This document shows, in pieces, positions 17,601 through 27,481 of a DNA stretch of 64,000 nucleotides (its first letter is position 1; every line of letters begins with the position of its first letter). The stretch covers positions 1 to 64,000 of the forward strand of contig CANPFR010000001.1 of NCBI GenBank assembly GCA_947573445.1, written 5' to 3'. The notes under the pieces were generated by a model. That model was not told where the DNA came from and did not search any database. It saw only the letters and a program-made list of their open reading frames with translations. Source of the stretch: an uncultured Clostridia bacterium. GTDB lineage: Bacteria > Bacillota > Clostridia > TANB77 > CAG-508. Made by a program: the position numbers and the translations under genes.

Positions 17601-18782
17601 CAACAATTTAGCAATTTTTTCTTCCTCTTCATTTTTATAAATAATAGCCATTTGATTGTTTTCTGCAAATACTTTAGAAATTTCATCTTCTTCTGAATCA
17701 GTATACAAAATTGCTAAATTTCCTTTTAATAAAAAACTAACCACAAAAAAAACAAGAAATAAAACCATTGAAATTGGTTTTATTTTGTAACTGAATCTTC
17801 CTAACTTCTCTAAATTGATATTCAGACTTCTTTTTTTCGTTTTCTGAATGACACGATCAAAAATCAAAATTAAAGCTGGAAGTACAAAGAAAATGCTTAC
17901 TAAACTAAGTAAAACACCCTTTGCCAGTACAAATCCCAAATCACGTCCAATTGTAAAACTCATAAAAACCAGTGCCAAAAGTCCTACAATTGTAGTCACT
18001 GAACTACTTACAATAGAAGTAAAAGCACAATACAAAGCTTCCTTCATAGCAACTACTTTATCCGTATTTTTCTTCTTTTCCTGATGATAGCGATTCATCA
18101 ACATAATCGAATAATCCATGGACAACGCCAATTGTAAAATCGCCACAATCGAATCTGTGATATTAGAAACACTCTTAAATATCACATTACTTCCCTTGTT
18201 TAATAAAACACCAACTAATATCGCTACTAAAAACAAAAATGGCTCTACATAAGAATCACTCATAACAATTAAAATCAACAAAGCCAACAATATTGCTAAC
18301 CCCACAATCCACACAGGCAACACAGGATTATTTCGATCAGCAATCGGTCCACTTATTGCCAACTCAGACGCATCAAAATGCTTTGTAATTTCTTGGTAAA
18401 CACCAGTCGCCAATTCAGATTCCTCATCTGCTTCTACATTGATAATATATAATGTAAAATCGCCTTTATTGTAATTTTCTGTTTCATCATATGTAACACT
18501 TGAAACCCCTGAAATATGTTCCAAATATTCTTTTGTTTCTAACTTTTCCTCTTTTGTCAAATCCTTTAGCATAACATTAAGATAACTACTTTCTGGTGCA
18601 TGAATATTGCTTTCCATGATATCCATACCAATTCTGGTTTCAGATGTATTTGGCAAATACTCTGCCATTTCATAATTCACTTTGACTTGTTTTGAAAAAT
18701 GAATTGACACAATGGATAATACAATAAACACTGCTAATATTAAATACCTCTTGTTAATGATAAAATCAGTTATTTTTTTCAA
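14667..18782 (-). CDS. MMPL/RND-family transporter with giant repeat insertion
   Basis: 1371 residues. RND/MMPL exporters use the proton gradient to move lipids or drugs. An N-terminal helix (about 12-30) precedes a first external domain with YLPNTSETRIG, then helices 2-6 (about 155-310, including ALSMDYSIMLMNRY with the conserved Asp-Tyr pair) and helix 7 (about 335-352). The second half has helices 8-12 (about 1213-1365) with MGATIDYAILYASYY. The second external loop, normally about 150-200 residues, is about 830 residues and contains some eight or nine repeats of about 80-95 residues. The start is TTG 18782 behind GGAAGGA; no ATG is near. Divergent from a TetR regulator, its likely repressor. 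Substrate unknown. Confidence 0.9.
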   Translation of the reverse strand: MKKITDFIINKRYLILAVFIVLSIVSIHFSKQVKVNYEMAEYLPNTSETRIGMDIMESNIHAPESSYLNVMLKDLTKEEKLETKEYLEHISGVSSVTYDETENYNKGDFTLYIINVEADEESELATGVYQEITKHFDASELAISGPIADRNNPVLPVWIVGLAILLALLILIVMSDSYVEPFLFLVAILVGVLLNKGSNVIFKSVSNITDSIVAILQLALSMDYSIMLMNRYHQEKKKNTDKVVAMKEALYCAFTSIVSSSVTTIVGLLALVFMSFTIGRDLGFVLAKGVLLSLVSIFFVLPALILIFDRVIQKTKKRSLNINLEKLGRFSYKIKPISMVLFLVFFVVSFLLKGNLAILYTDSEEDEISKVFAENNQMAIIYKNEEEEKIAKLLAELEKQGKVDKVLGYGNTINQSLTYHELSQKLKDLGSDVNIEDYLFKILYYNYYNQNEDNTMTFQEFIDFIQTEVYSNEKIGDELDEETRKNIERLSKFTTVDSINQPRELSEIAEILEIEEKDIENVLIYYHAKHHTLKLTVAEFVDFINHDVLTDSEYADKITKQEQEKLNTLAQFTNVVNNDRKISSTEMANLFGMDAEVMQQLYQYYVSLNKIDVRMSMAEFSNFVLKDMLNDPKYASNFDETTINNIRILNTFSNPDVITRQMNSTDLANTFGIEEALIQQLLLLKYSDSEPENALSITEFVNQVMMIKNRTNYLENVDLKALEQVAVFSQNSNNQNATQMSKSDLANMFQTVGQGFVENVYLLVGLPDEFTMTPQEFIHFVLNHLGNAKEEGIDGSAFSVDETTLTQLQLLKCIIDDSVTPQKNTYTATQMAEIFGISREQTYLLYRLIDFTQGNTANWTLAPNELINLVLTNQNNPKIAASLSQDTIAKVQLLNTVMDSAINHKNYNYSELASFIGIEEGQVKSIYTLYQVNHTTLQLTPNEFVNFVLMHKNDTVFSNHLSLDKIRDLQTVQAVMSGVKVGQSYSSLELAKLLGMSQNDMDLLYGLHISKQKTNQTISLKEFVQFLLSDVITNADYADQFSGEKVTKLNTIQGIINATQNTTKYSKDEIFTILTVLTDSLDKDTVDLLYVYYGSNQMYDESWCMTVQEFVSFLNDNILNDSRFDDFLEEDKRKTILEAEETVEDAKKLLVGDDYSRIVLNTKLAPESEETFAFIQCVKDLLAENVEEYYVIGDSPMAYEMSQTFNAELNFITILTMLAIFVVVAITFKSVILPIILVLTIQCAVYLTMGILSVSGGTVYFISLLIVQSILMGATIDYAILYASYYLEHRKKMDMREAMIHSYNQSIHTILTSASILVIVTLIVGHFASAIAAKICKTISQGTFCSTILILFLLPAVIGAWDRVIMRRKSK

Positions 18783-18862
18783 AACTTTTATCCTTCCTTT
18801 CTTTTTATGATTTTTCTATTATACGCTCATTTATTCTAAAAGGAAAGTATAATTTTATAAAA

Positions 18863-18914
18863 AGTGTCTAAATTCATACACTATATTGAAAACTGTCTAT
18901 TTATATGATATAAT
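18863..18914 (+). promoter_or_regulatory. tetR promoter and candidate operator
   Basis: TTGAAA (18886-18891), 17 bp, TATAAT (18909-18914) on the plus strand. An inverted repeat AGTGT-N10-ACACT (18863-18882) lies just upstream, between the divergent tetR and MMPL genes, where a TetR dimer could control both. Confidence 0.6.
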
Positions 18915-18940
18915 TAATCAAAATTTAGGAGGAAAATAAA

Positions 18941-19498
18941 ATGAAAGTCCAATGTTTAAACGCTTCATCTCGAAAAACAAGAAAACTCATCAAAACTGTT
19001 TTTGCAGAGTTAATGCAAGAAAAGAAAAAACTTAGTAAAATCAAGGTAACAGAACTTGTCAAACGTGCTGATATCACACGAAGTACTTTTTACACACATT
19101 ACGATGATATTTACGAAGTCGCCAAAGATTACGAATTAGAAACCATCGAACTTCTTACTTGTGATGATAAAATTTTGTACACAAATGAAGATATTCTAAA
19201 TTATTTTGATGAAATCATCATGTGTCTAAAAAATAATGAAGAAATTTATAAAATGTTATTATCCTCTAATGAAACTCTTTTCTTTCTAGAAAAGCTCCAA
19301 AAAATGGCAATTAAAAAAATTTATTCTGCTTTGCGAAATATTTATTCTCCTTCTAATTATTATTTAGAATTAGATGTCTGCTTTTTTATCAATGGGGTGA
19401 TTGCTGAATTGTTGAAATATTTTAGAAAACAAAGTTTATATAGTTTAGACGAATTATTAGAAAATATAAAAAAATGGTATCAGAGGGTTTTTGAGTGA
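18941..19498 (+). CDS. TetR-family transcriptional regulator
   Basis: 185 residues. The N-terminal helix-turn-helix (about 8-55) has KIKVTELVKRADITRSTFYTHY, the TetR recognition pattern. The C-terminal ligand/dimerisation domain is all helical with hydrophobic patches (CFFINGVIAELLKYF). Start ATG behind AGGAGGAAAATAAA. Divergent from the MMPL transporter gene across a 158-bp region with a palindrome, which strongly suggests it controls that exporter in answer to an unknown small molecule. Confidence 0.9.
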   Translation: MKVQCLNASSRKTRKLIKTVFAELMQEKKKLSKIKVTELVKRADITRSTFYTHYDDIYEVAKDYELETIELLTCDDKILYTNEDILNYFDEIIMCLKNNEEIYKMLLSSNETLFFLEKLQKMAIKKIYSALRNIYSPSNYYLELDVCFFINGVIAELLKYFRKQSLYSLDELLENIKKWYQRVFE

Positions 19499-19506
19499 AA
19501 AATAAA

Positions 19507-19541
19507 TAAAAAAATGCAATCGGTTTGGATTGCATTTTTTA
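19507..19541. terminator. Bidirectional terminator (tetR / secretion operon end)
   Basis: AAAAAATGCAATC / GGATTGCATTTTTT stem with a five-base loop. It ends both the tetR gene and the 21-kb minus-strand secretion operon. Confidence 0.85.
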
Positions 19542-19549
19542 TTTTTACT

Positions 19550-20134
19550 TTAATTGGCATAAAATTTTATCGAATTTTTATTCTCATAAACTTTATTGGA
19601 TAGCCTAATTGTTACAGCAATTTCATCATTATTTTTATATTTTATATATAAAACCGCTTCTACATGATTGCTTTTTACAATCACTTCATCTGGGTCAAAT
19701 CTTGAAGATTCGAACTCTAAATTGCCTGATAGTTTTTGAATTTCATGTATTAAATTAACAAATTCTTCCTCTTTACTAATTCCAATATCGAAATTAATGT
19801 TGTCTTTGTTTTTTTGAAAATATTTTCTAGCTACTTCGTCATTTTTACATTTTTTCAGATATTCAGGAACTAGATGATTGATGAAATGGTAAGTTGATTT
19901 TGAAATTGCCTTTGGATTTAGTTCTCCTTCATATAAAGCAATCACAACATGAATCATATCGGGTGAAATGGTTCCTTCTTCTAATTCATCTGAATTAATA
20001 TAGGCTAGATTTTCTTCTGAGGTTCGTGGGGCATTTTCTTTTCTAAGATTCTTCAGAATCATCATAAATATCATTAAAACGATGAATAATACCACTATTG
20101 CAATTATCACTTTCATTTTCGTTTTCTTTTCCAT
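19550..20134 (-). CDS. Single-pass membrane protein, last gene of type IV secretion-like operon
   Basis: 194 residues. N-terminal anchor (about 8-29, VIIAIVVLFIVLMIFMMIL), then a soluble external domain with alternating helices (about 60-140) and a final beta-rich part (VEAVLYIKYKNNDEIAVTIRLS). The topology and final sheet recall VirB8/NTF2-like scaffold proteins, but similarity is only structural impression. Start ATG behind AAAGGAGCTAGATT; 17 bp after the giant hydrolase gene, so co-transcribed with it. Two other single-pass proteins in the operon (25966-26922 and 26940-27458) are more convincing VirB8-like candidates. Confidence 0.65.
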   Translation of the reverse strand: MEKKTKMKVIIAIVVLFIVLMIFMMILKNLRKENAPRTSEENLAYINSDELEEGTISPDMIHVVIALYEGELNPKAISKSTYHFINHLVPEYLKKCKNDEVARKYFQKNKDNINFDIGISKEEEFVNLIHEIQKLSGNLEFESSRFDPDEVIVKSNHVEAVLYIKYKNNDEIAVTIRLSNKVYENKNSIKFYAN

Positions 20135-20151
20135 AATCTAGCTCCTTTTTT

Positions 20152-23100
20152 CTATTTAGCTTTTCCTTTAAAGGTTCCAGCTTTTTCGCCATAAATATCT
20201 GTTGCATAAGCAATTGTCTTTCTGACCTGCCAAGCTGTGTATGCAGCTTGCTCCCATACTGTAGTTGGTGTACTGGATGGATTTCCTCCCGATGTACTAT
20301 GTAAGCTTCCACATTTTTGTTCAAATTCTGCTTGTGTTTCAAAAATAATCTTTTTCTGATCATAATCATCTACCCATTTCCATGGATACAAATAATACAT
20401 TCCGCCCACCACCGGCAGAAGTTGCATGGTGATCATTACCTAACCACGAATAAATTGAACTAATTCCTTCTAATGTATCAGGAGTTCCATATCCCTGTGG
20501 ATCAGCTCCACCCCATTCTGTACAATTCATTCTGTCTTGGCATCTTGACATAATTTTTGTATAATGTTCATTTGTTGGATTTTGATAATTAACTAAAGTA
20601 TCTAAAAACTTACTTAACGTTGGCTCCCAGCCTCCATAACTTGCTAGACCTTTACCATTTGGTGTTCCATATCCCCAGAAATTTCCAGTGCCACCATCTT
20701 TATGCAAGCCACTTTCTTGAATTGCTTTCGCAATTATGAATTCTGGATTAATTCCTTTTTCTTTACACATGTCATAAATTTTTTCTAGATCTTTTTTCAC
20801 AGTAAATGGAGGTTTTGCATTCTTCTTTTTACTAGTATAAGCAAGTGTTAACTCAACCCACTCATCTTTTTTAAACACCGTCCCTATCATTGAGAATTTA
20901 TCTGTTTGAGTAGCAACTTCACCTGGTTCGTCAATTTCCATATAGTTTTCTACATTTTCTACTACTTGATCATCTGTATCTCTGAAAATGATTCTTAGGT
21001 AGTTACCTACTTGAAATGTTTGAGTTTCTTTTTCTTCCTCTTCGTCTTTTTTCTCTTCTCCTGTTTGTTGAGCTATTTCCGTTGTTATCTGTGTTGTTGG
21101 TTCTGATTGAGCTTGTGTTTGATCCTGTTCTTGCGTTTCTGTTTGCTCTTCTTCAGAAGCTTTTGGATTAACAATTTCTACTTCTTTTTCTATTGTCAAT
21201 CCTTTCTCTTCTGCATCTTCTTTGGTATAAGTGTAACCAATTACAGCTCCTTCTTTAATGTAGATGTGTTTGCCGTCTTTCTGGTCTTTGGTTAGTGTAT
21301 ATTTAGCCTCTTCTTTGGATTTTTCTTCTGCTTTTAGTTCTTTCATTTTTTCTTCGTCTGCTAAAGTTGGTACTTCGTATTTTGTGGTATATTCGTTGTC
21401 TTCTTTGCCTTCATCACTTTCAATATATTTGCTTAGTGCTTCAATATTCTTTCCTTTTATGCTACTATCTTTATCGACTTCTTTTAGAATTTCAGAAACA
21501 TCAAACCCTTCTATATAAAGAATATGATTAGTGATACCAGCTTCAGAGTATTCTTCCCAGAAATAATTGTAGCCTTTTTCATCATCTTCTTCACCAAAAT
21601 ACGTACAACCTTCTTTTGCTCCAGGTACAGCTTCTATATCACCTAGTACTCTTATCTTAATAAATCCTACATCTTTTCCATTCTGACCATCACGCTTTCC
21701 AGTTTCCAAATTTGTTCTTTGTACAGTTCCATATTTGATAACTTCTCCAGTGACTGGTACTACTACAACGTCTCCTCCTTCAAATCCTTGGAATTCTTCC
21801 GTTTTAGACACAACTTTTGAACCATTTGGTGCTACATTTGGGACAAATACACCTCTTGTACAACCACTTACTGATCTTATTAATGCATCTATTCCTCCTG
21901 TATTAACTAATCTATCCGCATTTGATCTACCTGCTGAATCCACTGTATAAAGAGTTCCATTATCTACACCTATTACGCCAAAATAATGTCCTCCACCACT
22001 CGTCCATGGGCCTACTCCATTTGCTCTTATTCTCATTATTACAGGCTTTCCAGCTCTAAATGCTTCCTCTAAAATTGTTTTTAACTCTGCTGAACTTGCT
22101 GGCAATTTCCATTCTCCAGGTACTCCATATGATTCAAATATCTTTTGGATATTGGTTGGTCTTTGTCCATTATCTGGATACCAGCTCAATCCTAATTCAC
22201 TTTTTTTCCTTACAATCTCTTCTGGATCCACATCATTTCCATAACCTGTTAATAATGCCGCTGTAGCACATATTCCACATCCACCTTCTGCAATAGAATG
22301 GCCATCATTTGTTAAAGCTTTATAATCACCTTGAACAAACTGTTTAAATTGAGTTCCATAAGCATTTACAATTCTGTTACAACTTCCATCTGTACATGGC
22401 TCACTTGTCATATAACCTGTAGCCACTGAATCTGTATAATCTTTACCAGTATCCTCACCTGGAAATGTTTGCTTTTCGTTTTCACTTCCTTCTTCATCAT
22501 CAGCAGTAGCAAATGCCTTTGCTAATTCTACTTGTAATTCAGCTTTTGATGCATCATAATCATCTTTTGAATGCAACAATGTTCCATAAAAATCTTCACT
22601 TTTGTCGTATCTGGTCACTGGCCATCCAGCAGATGAGATACCTGAGATTGGGAACATCATGACACTTCTTTCTGTTTCGATTAAATCTTCTTTGTCAAAA
22701 TAATCTAATTCTACGATTAATTCTTTAAAATCATGATAGATATATTCTGAATCTAATGTGTGCATATTTTTTAATATGCTAAATGCTGTCAATGAATTTT
22801 GAAGAATATTGACTGAGCCTGAAATGCCATCTATTGTTGCTTGATATGGCTCACCTTTATAAGTTGCTTCTATTTTTTTGTCACCTAACAATAAACGATA
22901 TGTATCTGGGTCATCTACATCATAGTTTACATCTAAATTTAAACTAAGTTGATTATTTTTGGCAATCAGTTCTTGTAAACCTTCTCTTCCTGTACTTTGT
23001 ATCGTATAAGAGCCATCTGGTGTTGTGATCGTTCTACCTGCCCTGTTGACAATTTCATCTGCTACAGCATCTTTGGCAGCTTCGATTAAAGAAGCAGTTC

Positions 23101-25942
23101 CTACAGAACCATTGTATAAATAATAATCATCTAAAAATAGTTTCTTTATTTCTGGATTTGTCTCACCTCGAACACCATCTTCTGTTTGATTCATAGAAAA
23201 ACTACCTGCTCTATGAACCAATGTCAAATCTTCAAATTCATCTTCACTTAATTTCTTAATTGCATCAGCAGAATCTTCATTGATTTGTACCTTTTCCCAG
23301 TTAGCATCTTCTATAAATTGTGGTGCTCCATAAGCATTCCAATCATCTTCAAGTTCCTGCGTAATGGCTTTTTTGCCGACTTTGAATTCGTCTGGTTTTG
23401 TGCCTGAATAATCAGAATATCTAGTATTTTCATCTTGTGATTCAGGATCTTGTAAAACAACTAATTTGTAATCTCCCCCACTTTGCTTGATGTAACGGTT
23501 TTCCCCTTCTGTTGCAAATTTATATTCCCCTTTTCCTTTATCCGTTGGTTGACAAATAATATATTTGTTATCCGTTTTTTCAAATTCACCTGTGTAATCA
23601 CCATTTTCATCTTTAAAATAAACATATAATTCGTAGAACCCTTCTGGTGTTCTTTCATAAGAAGTCCACATTTCGCCAGTTGCCATATAATAATCTTCAT
23701 CTGGTTTGATGATTCCTTTATCACCATTATACTCATTGATGGCTGACTTCGTAAAATATACATTTCGATACCAGTGATCCGTTACTGCATTAACATAAGG
23801 AACAAAAATATCGAAATTATCATCATCCATTGTTGTCATCGCTGAAAAAATTGCTCTTAGATAATCTCTACAATTCGTACAAGTTTCTGAAGATGTGTTT
23901 CTTTCATCTGAACATATGATTATGTCTCCACCTTCTGTTACATTTTCAGTAACTTTTCTGTCCCATAATTGCAAAGTATATATATAATCATGATTTTCTT
24001 CATTTTCACCCTTATCTTCTCTTATTACAACACATCGTAAAACATGTTCTTTAGTAACATCTTCACATTTTAGTGGAATTTCTTTGGCTCTATATAATAG
24101 CCTTTCTGAACTAGCATATAAACCATCCTCCAACTGGTCTAGACCAGAATTATCCTCCAACTGCATTGTTTCACCCTCAAAATTTTTAATGTCTGTTCCA
24201 AGAATTTCTTTGAATACATCTTTGCTAAATTTTTTACCTTGGTAAGTACATTCTTCTATTTCATCAAGTTCTAAGGTTTCATATAAATTAACATATTCAT
24301 TAATAATCTCATTTTCATCATATACAACAGAACCATATTCTGCATCATTGGAAGTATCAACTTCAGCATATCCTGTACAGACATATTTACTATTAGAATC
24401 TGTTTGACTTACAATTCCTTTGTCTCTGAATTCATCAAATAACTTTTTAGCATCCGAACAGCTTAAACTCATATTAGCCCACCAAGAAGTTCCAAATAAG
24501 TTTCCTGCAATGCTCTTGGCTTGTTCATAAGTAATAACATCTCCTGTTTTCGTTTGAATTCCAGCTTCACTAAAGCTATCTTTGGATTTGTAAAGCAAAA
24601 TTTCAACATCTGTGTTAAAGGAAGTTGCTAATTTGTAAGATAAATCAGGTGCCATTGTGGCAATATGTGTTGCTAAAAGAAATTCTAATGGCATTGAATA
24701 TCTACCAATCCAACCATCTAAGTTGTATTGCATAACTAAATTGTGTGTCACTCCAATGGCTGATACATTTAGCACTTTGTTAGCTCTATCTACTTTTATC
24801 TCACTAGTCATTTCATCATAATTTTGAATAATACTAATAATTCCTCCAATTGTGCCTCCAATCGCACTACCAACTGCATTACCGATTACTGGTATAATCG
24901 TTCCTGCCATAGCTCCTAGACCAGCACCAGCTCCAACTGCACCAGCTCCTTCTCCAAAACTAACTCCATATGCTTCTTTTTTCAGTCCTGTTATCTTTCC
25001 TTCTCCATCTTGTATGTAAAGACTAATTAAACCTGAACCCCACGCTGTTTGGTCAAAAACTCCACTCAAAAAACTACTTCCTGAAGTAATTACACTTCTA
25101 AAATTAAAATTATTATTTTTAATAAGATAAGCATAGTTATCTGAAATCAAATAAGACACTAGATTTCTATAAGCATTTCTGTCTTGTAATTCATCAATCA
25201 ACTCTTTTGGTGTTTCTTCTATTTTTTCCTCTTCTTGTTCTCCTTCTTGACCTTCTTCTTCCTCTTCATTCTCTTTGGGCTCTCCTCCCGTATAGAAAAG
25301 GTAATCTCCATTATCATCTTTGTAATTCTCACTTTTAGCTAATACAAATCCATAACCATATAAATCATATCCCATCGATTCAATATTGTCCATTAATCCA
25401 ATAATTTCATCATCCTTTACATTCTGCTCTTCACCATTTAATAGGTTAAAACAGGTATCAAAGAATTTTTGAGCCAGTTCTTTAAAACCACTCATAAGTA
25501 AGCCCCAACCAGCAATAAGAAAGACAATTAAACCAATAATAATCATTATAACTAACAAGAAAACTCCTGCTAGCGTTATAAATTTTCCGATTTTAGCTGC
25601 AATTTTGGCAAATTTTTCTGCTTTTTCTTTTACTTTTTTTGTTTTTTCAGCTGCTTTTTTTAATTTCTCTGACTTCTTTTCTAATTGTTTAGCTTTAACA
25701 GATGCCTTACTTCCTACCTTAGTCCCTGTATTTTGCTTAGCAATTTCCTTTTGAGCATTGGCTTTATTTTGGAATTTTTCTGCTCCACTTCCTAACTTAT
25801 TGCTAAGATTTCCAGCATTTTGGGCAACACCTTGTGCATTTCTCGCAAAATTAGATGCTATATTATTTCCTACAACCCCTTGTGTATTTTGTTGTTGCTC
25901 ATTTTGATCTTGAAGTTCTTGTTCATCTATGCCGTTTGTCAT
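20152..25942 (-). CDS. Giant membrane-anchored cell-wall enzyme (VirB1-like), frameshifted near the end
   Basis: Read through one frameshift it has 1929 residues. A Lys/Gln-rich coiled coil (1-118), a transmembrane helix (121-147) and a Gly/Ala zipper (about 327-370) come first. A long external part of unknown fold follows, then a peptidase C39-like domain (about 1190-1370; Cys in EGGCGICATAA, His in GGHYFGVIGVD), acidic linkers, and a lysozyme/glucosaminidase-like domain (about 1714-1860; Glu in AKAIQESGLH, FWGYGTPNG). The frame breaks at GGGCGGAA (extra base at about 20404); dropping it adds the tail MYYLYPWKWVDDYDQ...FKGKAK, which makes structural sense after WLGNDHHATSAGGG. It probably opens peptidoglycan for the secretion channel, as VirB1/CwlT proteins do. 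Start ATG behind AAGGAGGTAAAACGGT. Confidence 0.8.
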
Positions 25943-25965
25943 ACCGTTTTACCTCCTTGCTTAAA

Positions 25966-26922
25966 TTAGTGTTTCACTGGTATATTTACGCTAAATTTGG
26001 CTATTGCATTTTGTATTTCTGATTGTATAATTCCCTCTTCTACTTGTGTTCCCGAATATTGCTCCATTACTCTGATAGAACCAAATGTTAGTTTAGAAGC
26101 TTCATTATCATTATCATAAAACTTCGGAAATTGTAGTTTTACTGTTTGACTTTGGTTTGGTTCTAGTACAATATTTTTAGTAGTTGCTGTTCTTGTATCA
26201 TTAGAGGCTAAAGTTAAAAATATTTCATTGGCCTCTTGCTCATCTGCAACTACAATCGTATAATCTGAACGATTTGTAAGCACTACTGTATATTTTTCAA
26301 CACTATAATATTTTTCAACATATTTAACATCTACTTTTAAATATTCATTTTCTGAGATATTTTTTATGTCTTCATAATCCACAAAATTTCCAACTGACAT
26401 TTCAATTGTGCCTTTTTTTTGTTTTTTAAAGATAATTTTTTCTTCGGTATAAGAATAGGTTGTATTTGTCAAACCAGTCGCTAATAAATCACCCGAATAT
26501 TTTATTTGATAAATATAAGTGTTTCCATTATTGGAGTAATTTTGAATAGCATAACGTTTAGCAGAACCTATTTTGTTTAACATGTAGGAGGAAAACTCAT
26601 CTATGTTATTATTGAAACTGCATTCTTTACACATATCAGAAAGCATAGCATACGCTGATTCTATGTTTCCTTCTAAACAATAACCAACATATTCCTCCAA
26701 CATTTTTTCAACATCATTACTGACTTTTTCTGGTACACTATCTGTAGAATCCATTACTGCTTTATGTGGTTCGTATGTTGTCTGCAAATCTACTGGTGGT
26801 TTGTAATTTTTTAGAAACATATTGACAAAAAATACAATCGCCCAAATACATACTATTATAAAAATTATTTTTGCATTTTTTTTGAAAAAATGGCGTATTT
26901 TTAATCTTAAATCTGTAACCAT
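25966..26922 (-). CDS. VirB8/NTF2-like single-pass protein, 318 aa
   Basis: N-terminal basic tail, transmembrane helix (about 17-34, IIFIIVCIWAIVFFVNMFL), then an NTF2-like module (about 65-190: EYVGYCLEGNIESAYAML...EFSSYML) and a second beta-rich domain (about 200-318) ending FSVNIPVKH. NTF2-like external domains are the hallmark of VirB8/TcpC scaffolds in type IV secretion. The AY-M/L-L and F..Y pattern is shared with the neighbouring 172-residue protein. Start ATG behind AAAGGAGAAAGGT; 23 bp before the giant hydrolase gene. The assignment is fold-level inference. Confidence 0.65.
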   Translation of the reverse strand: MVTDLRLKIRHFFKKNAKIIFIIVCIWAIVFFVNMFLKNYKPPVDLQTTYEPHKAVMDSTDSVPEKVSNDVEKMLEEYVGYCLEGNIESAYAMLSDMCKECSFNNNIDEFSSYMLNKIGSAKRYAIQNYSNNGNTYIYQIKYSGDLLATGLTNTTYSYTEEKIIFKKQKKGTIEMSVGNFVDYEDIKNISENEYLKVDVKYVEKYYSVEKYTVVLTNRSDYTIVVADEQEANEIFLTLASNDTRTATTKNIVLEPNQSQTVKLQFPKFYDNDNEASKLTFGSIRVMEQYSGTQVEEGIIQSEIQNAIAKFSVNIPVKH

Positions 26923-26939
26923 ACCTTTCTCCTTTAAAC

Positions 26940-27458
26940 TTATATCACACTAAATGAGATAACAAAGTCATTATAATCATTTTCTTTTATGACAACATTC
27001 ATCTTTTTGGATTCGCCAGGCTTACCATCAATTGCATCTGTGATAGACAGCCATAAAACATATACATCACCATTTCTTTCAATATTATCATGCTTTATGT
27101 CTGTCATCTCAGAAAATATGGTTGGTATATATTTTTCAAAAGATTCTAGCGTTGGAAAATAAGTCTTTTTAAAATCTTCATATAATAACTGATAGGCATC
27201 CTCATATTTCCCGTTTTCTACATAGCCTAAAAATATTCCTACATAATATTCCATTCTATCGCGTTCTTCCATGTTTTGTAGTGCTGAAACAATATTCGTA
27301 TTGATAAATTCTTGGACTTCTTCTTTATCCTCTGGATTTGGTGGCTCTCTTTCCTCTGTTTTTGCACTAAAAACTCCAGCTAATATGATTATAAGAATAA
27401 TAAGGACGATTAAAATATATAACTTTTTATCATTACTTCTTTTCCTTGACTTTGCCAT
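26940..27458 (-). CDS. VirB8/NTF2-like single-pass protein, 172 aa
   Basis: N-terminal basic stretch, transmembrane helix (about 12-30, LYILIVLIILIIILAGVF), then one NTF2-like domain: GKYEDAYQLLYEDFKK...FEKYI, followed by four beta strands (VYVLWLSI, KKMNVVIKEN, DFVISFSVI). The fold and topology match VirB8-type scaffold proteins. Start ATG behind AAGGAGAAGAAA; 17 bp before the 318-residue gene. Two NTF2-like proteins side by side suggest a hetero-oligomeric ring (inference). Confidence 0.65.
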   Translation of the reverse strand: MAKSRKRSNDKKLYILIVLIILIIILAGVFSAKTEEREPPNPEDKEEVQEFINTNIVSALQNMEERDRMEYYVGIFLGYVENGKYEDAYQLLYEDFKKTYFPTLESFEKYIPTIFSEMTDIKHDNIERNGDVYVLWLSITDAIDGKPGESKKMNVVIKENDYNDFVISFSVI

Positions 27459-27481
27459 TTTCTTCTCCTTAGTTTAATATT

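Noticed and set aside
20043-20369. 108-residue minus-strand ORF overlapping two genes
   Set aside because: It is an alternate frame of the hydrolase end and the following gene; low complexity, no ribosome site.
23461-23763. 100-residue minus-strand ORF inside the giant hydrolase gene
   Set aside because: Out-of-frame shadow of the larger gene, with no start signal.
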